Positions 34,795 to 43,274 of a DNA stretch of 64,000 nt are shown here, piece after piece. How positions within the stretch are numbered: position 1 is the first letter of the stretch; every line of letters begins with the position of its first letter. A model generated the notes under the pieces. It worked only from the letters and a program-made list of their open reading frames with translations. It ran no database searches and was not told the origin of the DNA. Both the position numbers and the translations under genes were made by a program. Source of the DNA: Cognatiyoonia sediminum (lineage in GTDB: Bacteria > Pseudomonadota > Alphaproteobacteria > Rhodobacterales > Rhodobacteraceae); assembly GCF_900129845.1 (NCBI RefSeq), contig NZ_FQXB01000001.1, positions 186,001 through 250,000 of the forward strand, read 5' to 3'.

Positions 34795-37481
34795 TGCTGT
34801 CCTTTAACCTTTTGGTTGTCGTTGCGCTAGCCTACGTCTTGCTGCTCTTTCTTGTGGCATTTATGGCGGAGCGACGCGCAGCCGAAGGCGAAGATGGCTG
34901 GCTACGCTCACCGATGATCTACACGCTTTCGATCTCGATCTACTGTACCGCATGGACGTTTTACGGCGCAGTTGGTTACGCCGCACGATCGGGATTCGAG
35001 TTTGTCACCATTTATCTCGGCCCCACTTTGGTCATGGTGGGGTGGTGGTGGATTTTGCGCCGGTTGGTCCGCATCGGAAAAACTCAGCGTATCACCTCCA
35101 TTGCGGATTTGATTTCGAGCAGGTTTGGTAAGTCTACACAGCTCGGCATGATCGTGACGATTATGGCTGTCATCGCAACGACGCCTTACATCGCCTTGCA
35201 ACTTCAGTCCGTTACGCTGTCATTCGCCGTTTTCGCTGACAGCGATGGCAGCAGTTGGAGCCTAGGAGATCTGAACGCAACCGCGATTTGGGTTGCTATT
35301 GGTCTCGCGGTTTTCACTATCGTCTTTGGTACGCGAAACTTGGACGCCAACGAACGCCACCATGGCATTGTGATCGCGGTGGCCGTTGAAGCAGTTGTCA
35401 AATTGGTTGCTTTGCTGGCCGTAGGTATCTTTGTCGTTTGGGGATTGGCGGGTGGCCCGTCTGAAATGCTCGCACAAATCGAGGCGTCGGAGCTTTCGAC
35501 GTGGAACCAAGATGGCGGGCGCTGGATCACGTTGATTTTCTTGTCAGCTGCTGCCTTCTTGTGCCTGCCAAGAATGTTTCAGGTTTTGGTGGTTGAAAAT
35601 GCGGACGAACGCCACCTCCACGTCGCAAGCTGGGCTTTTCCGCTCTACTTGATGGCGATGAGTCTGTTCGTGCTGCCAATTGCCGTCGTGGGATTGGACC
35701 TTTTGCCAGAAAGCGCAAACCCTGACCTGTTCGTTTTGACCCTACCGCTCAGCCAAGGGCAGAACGGATTGGCGATTTTCTCCTTCTTAGGTGGCTTCTC
35801 CTCGGCCACATCGATGGTGATTGTGTCGACGATTGCCCTTGCGACGATGGTGTCGAACCACATCGTCGTCCCGATTTGGCTGTCGTCTGGCGGCAACGAA
35901 GGCGCCATGCAGTCAGGCGACGTTCGCCGTGTGATAGTGATTTCAAGGCGGCTGTCTATCGCGGGCATTTTGGCGCTGGGCTACCTTTATTACCGTCTGT
36001 CTGGCGGCGGTACTGCGCTCGCGGCCATTGGATTGGTGTCCTTCTCTGGCGCTGTTCAGGTTCTGCCTGTCATGCTTGGCGGTATCTTTTGGAGAGGCGC
36101 TACACGTGTCGGAGCCGCATTGGGCCTTGTCACTGGCTTAATCGTTTGGGGATGGACGCTGTTCTTGCCGAGCATCGGTGAAAACGCAGTGCTGTCTGCA
36201 GCGGTTCTTTTAGAAGGTCCGTGTGGCATAGCATGGCTCCGCCCACAGGCTTTGTTCGGGATCGAAGGTTTGGATCCGCTCATTCACGGTATCTTTTGGT
36301 CGATGCTGTTCAATTCAGCGATGTTCTTCCTCTGCTCGGTCATGAGTTTTCCCTTACCGCTTGAACGGCTGCAAGGCGCGCAGTTCGTGGACGTTTTTGC
36401 CCACTCAGCACAATCACGGACTTGGACCAGAGGAACGGCCGACGCCGAAGATCTGTTGATCATGTCTCAAAGGATTCTTGGGAGCACTCAAGCGCAAAGC
36501 GTTTTCCAAGCCGCTGCGATGGATCAAGGCAAAGAAGGGTATCTGCCCGACGTCACGCCTGATTTTGTGGAGCGACTTGAGAGAGAGTTGTCGGGCTCAG
36601 TTGGGGCGGCAACAGCGCACGCGATGATTGGTCAATTGACGCAAGGCTCTAACGTTTCGGTTGAGGATTTGATTGCGGTTGCTGACGAAGCTGCTCAAAT
36701 TTTGGAATATTCAAACCAGTTGGAAGCCAAGTCGGCAGAGCAAGAAAGAACAGCGCGGGCGTTGAGAGAGGCCAATGCGAAACTGACGGAAGTATCAGAG
36801 CAAAAGGACGCGTTTTTGAGCCAGATTTCGCATGAATTGCGAACCCCGATGACGTCTATCCGATCTTTCTCAGAAATCCTGCGCGAAACGGAGATCGGCC
36901 CGAAAGATCGGTCGAAGTATGCGGGGATCATTCATAATGAAGCGATCAGATTGACGCGACTTTTGGATGACCTTCTGGACTTGTCAGTGTTGGAAAACGG
37001 ACAGGTCGAATTGCATCAACAAAGCGGCAGTTTGTCCGAGTTGATTGAACGCGCCATCGACGCGTCAGGTGTTTCGAAAAAAGAGCTTAGGATCATTCGG
37101 GTGAACGCAGAGGAAGATGTTCCCTTGCACACAGATTTGGATCGACTTGCTCAGGTATTTATCAACCTCATCACAAATGCTGCCAAATACTGTGATGTAG
37201 AAGAGCCGGAACTACGGATTTCGGTCCAAGCAATTGGCGGAGGGCATGTAGTAGATTTCGTCGACAACGGTGCTGGCATCCCCCGCTCAAAGCAGGCCAT
37301 GATCTTCGAAAAATTTACACGCGTTTCGGATCAATCCACCGCCGGCGGTGCGGGCTTGGGATTAGCCATTTGTCGGGAGGTGATGAGCCGTCTCGGTGGC
37401 GGGATCACCTATCTACCGGGGCAGGGCGGTGCAGCGTTCCGCGTGACCCTTCCGGCGCCTCAGGCCCTTGCGGCCCAGTAG
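34794..37481 (+). CDS. sodium:solute symporter-histidine kinase fusion
   Basis: An 895-residue inner-membrane sensor of the CbrA/CrbS kind. Residues 1-510 form an SSS-family transporter domain with about 13 helices (SPMIYTLSISIYCTAWTFYGA and VGWWWILRRLVR near the N-terminus). A linker with a coiled coil (about 630-670) leads to the DHp domain with H680 in SHELRTPM and a catalytic domain with N-box FINLITNAAKY, G1 DNGAGIP and G2 GGAGLGLAIC. It probably couples transport or binding of a solute (in related systems acetate or histidine) to phosphorylation of the upstream receiver. The start overlaps the small membrane protein gene. Confidence 0.92.
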   Translation: MLSFNLLVVVALAYVLLLFLVAFMAERRAAEGEDGWLRSPMIYTLSISIYCTAWTFYGAVGYAARSGFEFVTIYLGPTLVMVGWWWILRRLVRIGKTQRITSIADLISSRFGKSTQLGMIVTIMAVIATTPYIALQLQSVTLSFAVFADSDGSSWSLGDLNATAIWVAIGLAVFTIVFGTRNLDANERHHGIVIAVAVEAVVKLVALLAVGIFVVWGLAGGPSEMLAQIEASELSTWNQDGGRWITLIFLSAAAFLCLPRMFQVLVVENADERHLHVASWAFPLYLMAMSLFVLPIAVVGLDLLPESANPDLFVLTLPLSQGQNGLAIFSFLGGFSSATSMVIVSTIALATMVSNHIVVPIWLSSGGNEGAMQSGDVRRVIVISRRLSIAGILALGYLYYRLSGGGTALAAIGLVSFSGAVQVLPVMLGGIFWRGATRVGAALGLVTGLIVWGWTLFLPSIGENAVLSAAVLLEGPCGIAWLRPQALFGIEGLDPLIHGIFWSMLFNSAMFFLCSVMSFPLPLERLQGAQFVDVFAHSAQSRTWTRGTADAEDLLIMSQRILGSTQAQSVFQAAAMDQGKEGYLPDVTPDFVERLERELSGSVGAATAHAMIGQLTQGSNVSVEDLIAVADEAAQILEYSNQLEAKSAEQERTARALREANAKLTEVSEQKDAFLSQISHELRTPMTSIRSFSEILRETEIGPKDRSKYAGIIHNEAIRLTRLLDDLLDLSVLENGQVELHQQSGSLSELIERAIDASGVSKKELRIIRVNAEEDVPLHTDLDRLAQVFINLITNAAKYCDVEEPELRISVQAIGGGHVVDFVDNGAGIPRSKQAMIFEKFTRVSDQSTAGGAGLGLAICREVMSRLGGGITYLPGQGGAAFRVTLPAPQALAAQ

Positions 37482-37907
37482 TTAGCTTTTCTTGAGCGAG
37501 TCCAAAGTTGGACGCATGCCGCCGAGGTCATAACCTGCCGCTGATGTCGCATTGAGAATGTCATCAGCTGACGTATCCTCGGCCTGACCAAGCGCCCAGA
37601 CAATCGAACACCGCGTGCCAGAGGCGCAATAGGCGAAGACAGGTTCGTCGCTCGCATCGATGATTGCGCGCTGCTCTTTTGCAAGTTCCACACTCATCGT
37701 CTGATGAGTCAGCGGAATCTTAACAAAATTCAAACCGACATTCTCAGCCGCAGCTTTTACCACTTCGGCGTGATGAGATGGCGGAATTTCCATGTCAGGA
37801 CGATTGCAAATGATCGTCCCAAATCCTGCTTCTTTGATGGCGGTCACATCCTCAGGATTGATCTGAGGCGATACGGCGTAGCTGTCGCAAAGTCTTCGAA
37901 TATCCAT
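37482..37907 (-). CDS. beta-lactamase hydrolase-like (DUF442) phosphatase-fold protein
   Basis: A 141-residue protein of the DUF442/TIGR01244 family. The catalytic-type loop FAYCASGTRCSIVWAL resembles a tyrosine-phosphatase P-loop (C-x5-R). The family is often encoded with sulfide- or persulfide-related genes and BigR-type repressors, sometimes fused to the metallo-beta-lactamase domain (Blh). Here it is separate but lies 9 bases after the YeeE/YedE-type gene on the same strand, in a module with a persulfide-dioxygenase-like protein. Sulfur transfer or phosphatase activity remains open. Confidence 0.88.
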   Translation of the reverse strand: MDIRRLCDSYAVSPQINPEDVTAIKEAGFGTIICNRPDMEIPPSHHAEVVKAAAENVGLNFVKIPLTHQTMSVELAKEQRAIIDASDEPVFAYCASGTRCSIVWALGQAEDTSADDILNATSAAGYDLGGMRPTLDSLKKS

Positions 37908-37916
37908 GTCGTCTCC

Positions 37917-38348
37917 TTACGCGGTCTGCGGTGAACCGTCCAGATAGCGATTGGCGGTGGGAGCCATCGCCATGCCACCGATCATCGCCGTTGCGAATAC
38001 TAAACCGGAGAGCCCACCGAAACTGAGGGAGGCGATGGCAGGGCCTGGGCATGGGCCAGATAGGCCCCAACCGGCGCCAAACAGGACTGACCCAATCACG
38101 ATGCGACGGTCCACTTGGGGATCAGACAGCGCTGTAAAGGCACCACCGATCAGGGCAGTTCTGCCCTTGGTCAATTGCCAAGCGATGGCCATTGGAATGA
38201 TCGCGCCACCCATCACAAAAGCAAGCGTTGGGTCCCAATCGCCAAAGATGTCGAGCCAGCCCTGAACCTTGCGCGTGTCGGTCATGCCAGAGATCAAAAG
38301 GCCTGCGCCAAACAAGCCGCCGACAAGGAATGCAACAAGTGATCGCAT
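37917..38348 (-). CDS. YeeE/YedE-type sulfur transport protein, second half (DUF6691)
   Basis: A 143-residue membrane protein with about four helices and the family stretches FGAGLLISGMTDTRKVQGWLD in part and GAGWGLSGPCPGPAIASL, which contains the conserved cysteine (GPCPGP). It resembles the C-terminal half of YeeE/YedE thiosulfate/sulfide carriers, which pairs with the half-protein encoded just upstream. The ATG at 38348 overlaps the former stop codon of that gene (TGATG); a longer open frame up to 38762 is the shadow of the upstream gene. Confidence 0.88.
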   Translation of the reverse strand: MRSLVAFLVGGLFGAGLLISGMTDTRKVQGWLDIFGDWDPTLAFVMGGAIIPMAIAWQLTKGRTALIGGAFTALSDPQVDRRIVIGSVLFGAGWGLSGPCPGPAIASLSFGGLSGLVFATAMIGGMAMAPTANRYLDGSPQTA

Positions 38349-38404
38349 CAGATGATCCCCCAGATATGCTTGAAGAGGACGACAGTTAAGCCACCTGCGC
38401 CGAT
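38348..38404 (-). other. detached 3' end of the YeeE/YedE first-half gene
   Basis: After an in-frame TAG at 38405-38407 the same frame continues for 18 sense codons (ending LFKHIWGII) to a TGA at 38348-38350 that overlaps the next ATG. The added residues form a membrane-helix continuation (IGAGGLTVVLF), so the original gene was 141 codons long and has been shortened by a nonsense codon. Confidence 0.8.
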
Positions 38405-38773
38405 CTAGAAAACCGTCGCCACGATGCCGCGCAATGAAAGTCGACTTATCCCGCAAACACCGTGGCCGGAGGTGCAGCCGTTGGCGATCCGAGTTCCAAG
38501 GCCAACGAGCAGGCCGGCGATGATAAGGATGGCGAGGTTCGACGTCGCAAATGTGCTCGCCCCGCCTTGCGCCAAGGCGATGATGGCGGGAACAAAGAAT
38601 AGGCCGAGCAACAGGGCCCCGCGCTCTTTCCAAGCATGATGACCCGAACCATCGACAAGACCGCCGACGATGCCGGATGCGCCCATGATGCGACCATTCA
38701 CAAGAAGATAGATGGCTGCGGCAAGGCCGATAAGGCCCCCACCGATGAGCCCGTTGATCCAATCAATTGGCAT
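38405..38773 (-). CDS. YeeE/YedE-type sulfur transport protein, first half, shortened by an in-frame TAG
   Basis: A 122-residue membrane protein with about four helices and the motif [22 protein letters not shown] in parts ([11 protein letters not shown]), which carries the two family cysteines. Codon 123 is TAG; the frame then continues 18 codons in a sequence that fits the missing last helix. All conserved cysteines precede the stop. The truncated form may be non-functional, partly functional, or read through; a sequencing error is possible. It lies nine bases after the metallo-beta-lactamase gene in a likely BigR-controlled operon. Confidence 0.8.
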   Translation of the reverse strand: MPIDWINGLIGGGLIGLAAAIYLLVNGRIMGASGIVGGLVDGSGHHAWKERGALLLGLFFVPAIIALAQGGASTFATSNLAILIIAGLLVGLGTRIANGCTSGHGVCGISRLSLRGIVATVF

Positions 38774-38781
38774 GAGAAATC

Positions 38782-39645
38782 CTATAGTTCGTTGATCGGG
38801 ACCTTGAAGTAGCGTTTGCCGCTTTCATCCGGTTCCGGCATGTGACCCGCTCGCATGTTCGTTTGCAAAGACGGTAAAATTAGGCGTGGCATTCCGAGCT
38901 TCGCGTCGCGCTCTGTTCGCATGGACACAAAATCTTCCATCGGGCGGCCTTCACCGATGTGGACGTTGAGCGCCTTTTGCTCTCCTACAGTAGTTTCCCA
39001 CGCAAACTCATCGCGTCCCGGGGCTTTGTAATCGTGGCCGACAAAAATTCGGGTTTCGTCGGGTAGGGACAAGATTTTCTGGATCGATTGATAGAGGTCT
39101 TCTGCGGACCCTCCTGGGAAGTCGCACCGAGCGGTCCCAAAGTCAGGCATAAAGAGCGTGTCACCAACGAAAGCGGCGTCTCCGATCACATAGGTGAGGC
39201 AAGCGGGTGTATGGCCCGGGGTGTGCAGCACGTCGACGCGCAGTTGACCGACGTGTACGCTATCGCCTTCGGAGAAGAGCGCGTCAAACTGGGAGCCGTC
39301 GCGTTGGAATTGGGTTCCTTCGTTAAAGATTTTTCCGAAGGTGTCTTGGATGACCGTGATTTGATCCCCAATGCCTATTTTGCCGCCGAGTTTTTCTTGC
39401 AGGTAGGGGGCCGCTGAAAGGTGATCTGCGTGCACATGGCTTTCAAGGATCCAAGCCAGTGACAATTCGTACTCTTGGATGTAGTGAATAATTTGGTCTG
39501 CAGACTCTGTAGAGGTGCGGCCTGCCGCTTGGTCATAGTCCAAAACGGAATCAATAACGGCACATGACGCGCCTTCGGGGTCCTTAGCCACGTAGGAGAC
39601 AGTATTGGTGGCTTCGTCGAAAAAGGCTTTGATCTCAGGGCTCAT
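38782..39645 (-). CDS. metallo-beta-lactamase fold protein (persulfide dioxygenase-like)
   Basis: A 287-residue enzyme resembling ETHE1/Blh persulfide dioxygenases, which oxidise glutathione persulfide to sulfite. The metal motif is HVHADHLSAAPYL (HxHxDH), with further ligands in HTPGHTPACL, GDTLFMPDFGTARCDFPGG and the last His in IFVGHDY. The GTARCDFPGG stretch is typical of the persulfide dioxygenase group. The ATG at 39645 follows AAAGGAG by eight bases; a 16-codon upstream extension would run into the operator. It heads a minus-strand operon with two YeeE/YedE halves and a DUF442 protein. Confidence 0.92.
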   Translation of the reverse strand: MSPEIKAFFDEATNTVSYVAKDPEGASCAVIDSVLDYDQAAGRTSTESADQIIHYIQEYELSLAWILESHVHADHLSAAPYLQEKLGGKIGIGDQITVIQDTFGKIFNEGTQFQRDGSQFDALFSEGDSVHVGQLRVDVLHTPGHTPACLTYVIGDAAFVGDTLFMPDFGTARCDFPGGSAEDLYQSIQKILSLPDETRIFVGHDYKAPGRDEFAWETTVGEQKALNVHIGEGRPMEDFVSMRTERDAKLGMPRLILPSLQTNMRAGHMPEPDESGKRYFKVPINEL

Positions 39646-39684
39646 GGCATTCTCCTTTGCATAAAGGATAGTATCGAAAGAAAA

Positions 39685-39704
39685 ACATTTCAATATTGAA
39701 ATGT
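39685..39704. promoter_or_regulatory. perfect 20-base palindrome, probable BigR/SqrR-type operator
   Basis: ACATTTCAATATTGAAATGT is a perfect inverted repeat placed midway in the 85-base divergent region, 40 bases from the metallo-hydrolase ATG and 26 bases from the ArsR-family ATG. Its place and symmetry fit an operator for the adjacent repressor acting on both genes. Confidence 0.8.
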
Positions 39705-39730
39705 ATTAGCTAAAGAACTAGCTTGGCCCC

Positions 39731-40042
39731 ATGAAAGATATGCACCTTGATCAAATGGATGCGGCTGCGGAAGAGGCGGCGCAATTCCTGAAAGCCTTGT
39801 CCAATCCCGGAAGGCTCCGCCTTCTCTGCGCGCTTGTTCCCGGAGAGATGACAGTCGGCGAACTGGAACAGACGCTTGGCGCCAGTCAGTCTTACGTTTC
39901 TGGGCAACTGATGAAGTTGCGCGAGCAAGGCTTTGTCAGTTGTAGCAAAAGTGGTCGGGTGGTGACCTACAAGATCGCTGACAACCGTGTACAGCGAGTT
40001 CTGGAACGCCTGTATGAGGTTTTCTGTTCAGACGTTAGCTGA
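39731..40042 (+). CDS. ArsR-family repressor, BigR/SqrR-like persulfide sensor
   Basis: A 103-residue winged-helix regulator. Helix-turn-helix GASQSYVSGQLMKLREQGFV; two cysteines, C33 in LRLLCALVPGE and C99 in EVFCSDVS, sit where BigR and SqrR have the pair that forms a disulfide or tetrasulfide with reactive sulfur species. It is divergent from the persulfide dioxygenase-like operon and faces the palindrome at 39685-39704. Repression of that operon, relieved by sulfide or persulfide, is the expected role. The stop overlaps the convergent small membrane protein gene by eight bases. Confidence 0.9.
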   Translation: MKDMHLDQMDAAAEEAAQFLKALSNPGRLRLLCALVPGEMTVGELEQTLGASQSYVSGQLMKLREQGFVSCSKSGRVVTYKIADNRVQRVLERLYEVFCSDVS

Positions 40043-40250
40043 ACGAAATTCCCAAGATCACCATCATCAACCCGATAACGGACAAGAACAATGAGCCGAG
40101 GTTAAGCGGCAGGATTTTTGAGATCCGTTCGCGCATGTCTTCGTCTGACAGATTCGCTTTCTTAGCTTTGGAGACACGGACAATGCTCATGATGATACCT
40201 GCCAAACCTATGACGGAAATGACCGTTCCGATCCAAATCAGGTACTGCAT
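40035..40250 (-). CDS. small two-helix membrane protein, unknown function
   Basis: A 71-residue protein with two membrane helices (about 4-24 and 51-69) and a charged loop KAKKANLSDEDMRERISKI between them. I do not recognise a named family. A good ribosome binding site (AAAGGAG) precedes the ATG. The gene is convergent with the BigR-like gene (8-base overlap) and divergent from gapR. Confidence 0.7.
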   Translation of the reverse strand: MQYLIWIGTVISVIGLAGIIMSIVRVSKAKKANLSDEDMRERISKILPLNLGSLFLSVIGLMMVILGISFS

Positions 40251-40349
40251 TGCGTTCTCCTTTGTTCGGCGCTTCGCCTAGCGCGTCAAACCACCGCTTG
40301 CAAGGCTTAGAGCGGATCGATAGGGAAGGGCGGACCAAATAAGGAGCGC

Positions 40350-40622
40350 ATGATGTCAGACGAATCCACAAACTCAGAACCTTCCGCGACAACAAGCGTT
40401 GCAGCGCAAGAACTGCGTCAATTTGTGGAGCGGATCGAACGGCTTGATGCTGAAAAGAAAGACATCATGGACGCCCAAAAGGAGGTCATGGCAGAGGCGA
40501 AGGGGCGTGGCTACGACACCAAAGTTCTGCGCAAGCTGATCGCCATTCGGAAACGCGATCTAAACGACCTCGCAGAAGAAGAGGCTGTGCTGGATATGTA
40601 TAAAGCTGCGCTTGGTATGTAG
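40350..40622 (+). CDS. gapR: GapR-type DNA-binding protein (DUF2312)
   Basis: A 90-residue coiled-coil protein of the DUF2312 family. In Caulobacter this is GapR, a nucleoid-associated protein that clamps overtwisted DNA ahead of replication and transcription and stimulates gyrase and topoisomerase IV. Conserved parts are AAQELRQFVERIERLDAEKK, the EVMAEAKGRGYDTKVLRKLI segment in parts, and RKRDLNDLAEEEAVLDMY. Start ATGATG is preceded by AAGGAGCG; the first ATG is used here. The protein is short (Caulobacter GapR is 89 residues) and complete. Confidence 0.93.
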   Translation: MMSDESTNSEPSATTSVAAQELRQFVERIERLDAEKKDIMDAQKEVMAEAKGRGYDTKVLRKLIAIRKRDLNDLAEEEAVLDMYKAALGM

Positions 40623-40627
40623 CGCGT

Positions 40628-41503
40628 TCAGGGTTCGATAAATCGAACCCCTGACATCTGGCTGATAACCTCGACGTCTTGATCATAAATCTCGGTCAAA
40701 TCCTCGACCATTTGTTCGTCGAGACCCTGTAAATCTACAGTCTCTTCGATTTCTTCATCGAGGGCGTATTTGTCTAGGAATGCGGCAATGATCTTGCGCT
40801 TATGCGCCTCCGATTTCGGAGGGTGGCTGCGCATGTAGTCCAACATCCGCTTCATCCCGTCTGGGGCCATGATTTTTGCCAATAGGTCAAATCCGCCGGT
40901 GATTTGATGCGTTTCCGGCAGGTCAGCAAAAGCACGAATAAGTTCGGCCCAGATGAGCGGCGTATCTTCATTGCACCAGACTGTTACGCGGGCGTTTGGC
41001 ATCACATGATTGATCCGCCGAATGATATCCGACCACCGAATGTGTGTTGGATGAAACCCCTTAAGAAACGCGTCTAGTGTTGCCGCTTTGCTTTTGCTGA
41101 AGGCTGCTGGAAGAAAAGTAGCAGGGTTTCTCAGCCCAATAAAAATCTCAAAGTCAGCATCTGGGAAAAGCGCTGCCACCCCGCGCAATTTGTCCTCGGT
41201 CTGTGGGTAAAACGTCCCGCCATCAAACATACGGTTTGGAATGCAGATGAAGTTTGAATTGCTCATAATGAGGCGCTGGGGCTCTTCGCCATCAACGATC
41301 ACGTCTTGAATGTAGAGTCGTGTGGCTTCTTCCGGCTTAGCACCATCAAGGTTTTGGATCGTTTCACGGAGAATTCGGCGGTATTTGCTAGGACCAGGGA
41401 CCTTGATCCTTTCCTTCACGAAAGTATCCGCGTTCTTCAGCAGCGACTTTAAAAGTTTGTCGTCGTCTGTGCAATTTGCGCCGATATGGAGTGCGATTTT
41501 CAT
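40628..41503 (-). CDS. conserved protein of unknown function (weakly sulfotransferase-like)
   Basis: A 291-residue soluble protein. The N-terminus KIALHIGANCTDDDKLLKSL recalls the start of roseobacter sulfotransferase-like proteins (LHIGAHRTGTT) but lacks the P-loop Gly-Thr-Thr, so binding of PAPS is doubtful. A middle stretch FEIFIGLRNPATFLPAAF also fits that family's second motif loosely. The ATG at 41503 replaces an open-frame start at 41581 that would overlap the divergent permease gene. I assign no reaction. Confidence 0.6.
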   Translation of the reverse strand: MKIALHIGANCTDDDKLLKSLLKNADTFVKERIKVPGPSKYRRILRETIQNLDGAKPEEATRLYIQDVIVDGEEPQRLIMSNSNFICIPNRMFDGGTFYPQTEDKLRGVAALFPDADFEIFIGLRNPATFLPAAFSKSKAATLDAFLKGFHPTHIRWSDIIRRINHVMPNARVTVWCNEDTPLIWAELIRAFADLPETHQITGGFDLLAKIMAPDGMKRMLDYMRSHPPKSEAHKRKIIAAFLDKYALDEEIEETVDLQGLDEQMVEDLTEIYDQDVEVISQMSGVRFIEP

Positions 41504-41585
41504 GCCGATCTTCTGCCTGTTTCTTTTGAGCTTAGCATAAGGAGTTTTATGGACAGTTGAAGACGCATCGATTATGCGCATTTTT

Positions 41586-43232
41586 ATGCCCGAGCAAACG
41601 ACTCAACTATTCACCCAAGTGCCAAAACGTGGAATCGACATCTGGTCGGTTGGCGCTGTGGTCATTGCTCTGCTTGTAATTGCGCCAGTGGCGGCTGTTG
41701 TGTGGTTTGCTCTGACGCCAACCGAAAACATTTGGCCCCATCTGCTGAATACAGTTTTGCCACGTTACGTGCGCAATACACTGGTTCTTATGTTTTCCGT
41801 CGCGCTGCTAACGGCTGCAATCGGGATTGGGGCCGCATGGCTTGTCACAATGTATCGGTTCCCGGGGCGGAGGTGGATTCAGTGGGCCTTGCTCATGCCT
41901 TTGGCAGTGCCGGCTTACGTGGGCGCTTATGCGTTGGTCGATTTCCTCGAATACGCGGGGCCCGTTCAGACGTGGATACGGTCCACCTTCGGGTTCCAAA
42001 CATCTCGAGACTATTGGTTCCCTGATATCCGCAGCATGGGAGGCGCGATCGTTGTCCTAAGCGCCGCCCTTTACCCTTACGTCTATATTTTGGCCCGCGC
42101 TGCGTTAAAGGAACAATCCGCAGCCAGCTACGAAGTGGCTCAGGCGCTGGGCGTTGGGAGCTTTGGGCGGTTCTGGCGCGTTGGCTTGCCGATGGCACGA
42201 CCGGCGGTGGCGGCTGGTGCTGCCGTTGTCATGATGGAAACGGTGAATGACTTCGGCACGGTTGATTATTTTGCTGTCCAAACGCTCACCACAGGTATTT
42301 TCTCGGCTTGGCAGCAGGGGGGCAATCTGGGCGGTGCGGCGCAAATTGCATCCTGCATCCTTGTTTTGATCGCCGTGCTCGTCACCATGGAGCGGCTAAG
42401 CCGCCGTCGGTTGAAATTCGCAGCTTCCTCGCGTCACCATCGACCTGTTCAGCCTAGAGCACTGAGTGGCGGGCGGGCTTGGACCGCAACAGTTCTGTGT
42501 TTCGTACCGATCTTGATTGGGTTCATCTTTCCGGTAGCTGTACTCTTGGCGAATGCGACAAATGCGTCTGAATGGGTGGCACCGGGTCTCCTTGACGCCC
42601 TGCAGCGCACCTTGTTCGTGGGGCTGTCCGCAGCAGCGCTGACGGTTCTGGGTGGGCTATTCATGGTCTATGGGGCGCGGATCTCTCGCCACAGCTTGCC
42701 CAAACTACTGATACCCTTCACAGCGCTCGGCTATGCCGCACCGGGAGCAGTGTTGGCATTGGGCATTTTGGTCCCATTGGCCACGATTGATAACGCACTT
42801 GCGGATACGATCCTCGCAGTAACTGGGACCGACCCAGGCTTACTCTTGCTTGGGAGCGCGGGCGTTCTGATCTTTGCCTATTTCGTCCGCTTCTTCGCCA
42901 TCGCGATGGGATCAGCAGACGCCGCGCTGGGGCGGGTTTCTCCGAGCCTTGGAATGGCATCAAGATCGCTTGGAAAAACTGCTGGCGGCACCCTCCGAGC
43001 TGTCCATGCCCCATTGATGCGCGCGACCATAGGGTCTGCGTTTTTGCTGGTGTTTGTGGACTGCGTCAAAGAGCTCCCAGCAACGATCATGCTCTCTTTT
43101 GAACCGACGCTTGCTACACGTGTTCATGCCAAAGCCTCCCTGGAGCTTTTGTCCGAAGCGGCCCCTGCGGCTTTGATCATTGTCGGTGTTGGGTTGGTTG
43201 CCGTAACTCTTTTAGCAAGATCGAACCGATAG
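41586..43232 (+). CDS. iron(III)-type ABC transporter permease (FbpB-like, duplicated)
   Basis: A 548-residue inner-membrane protein with about 12 helices, two BPD_transp_1 halves and two EAA-type loops (EVAQALGVGSFGRFWRVGLP and SRSLGKTAGGTLRAVHAPL). This duplicated form is typical of ferric-ion importers of the Fbp/Sfu type. No binding protein or ATPase adjoins it, so it must work with parts encoded elsewhere or be a relict. The start is uncertain: ATGs at 41574 and 41586 both lack a strong ribosome binding site. Confidence 0.88.
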   Translation: MPEQTTQLFTQVPKRGIDIWSVGAVVIALLVIAPVAAVVWFALTPTENIWPHLLNTVLPRYVRNTLVLMFSVALLTAAIGIGAAWLVTMYRFPGRRWIQWALLMPLAVPAYVGAYALVDFLEYAGPVQTWIRSTFGFQTSRDYWFPDIRSMGGAIVVLSAALYPYVYILARAALKEQSAASYEVAQALGVGSFGRFWRVGLPMARPAVAAGAAVVMMETVNDFGTVDYFAVQTLTTGIFSAWQQGGNLGGAAQIASCILVLIAVLVTMERLSRRRLKFAASSRHHRPVQPRALSGGRAWTATVLCFVPILIGFIFPVAVLLANATNASEWVAPGLLDALQRTLFVGLSAAALTVLGGLFMVYGARISRHSLPKLLIPFTALGYAAPGAVLALGILVPLATIDNALADTILAVTGTDPGLLLLGSAGVLIFAYFVRFFAIAMGSADAALGRVSPSLGMASRSLGKTAGGTLRAVHAPLMRATIGSAFLLVFVDCVKELPATIMLSFEPTLATRVHAKASLELLSEAAPAALIIVGVGLVAVTLLARSNR

Positions 43233-43274
43233 GGGTTGCAAGGTCGAAATCCCTAGGCTAAACGCCCCCCTAGT

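Noticed and set aside
37917-38762. A single 281-codon gene spanning both YeeE/YedE halves
   Set aside because: The first 138 codons are an out-of-frame shadow of the first-half gene, very rich in Arg and His; the real second-half protein starts at 38348.
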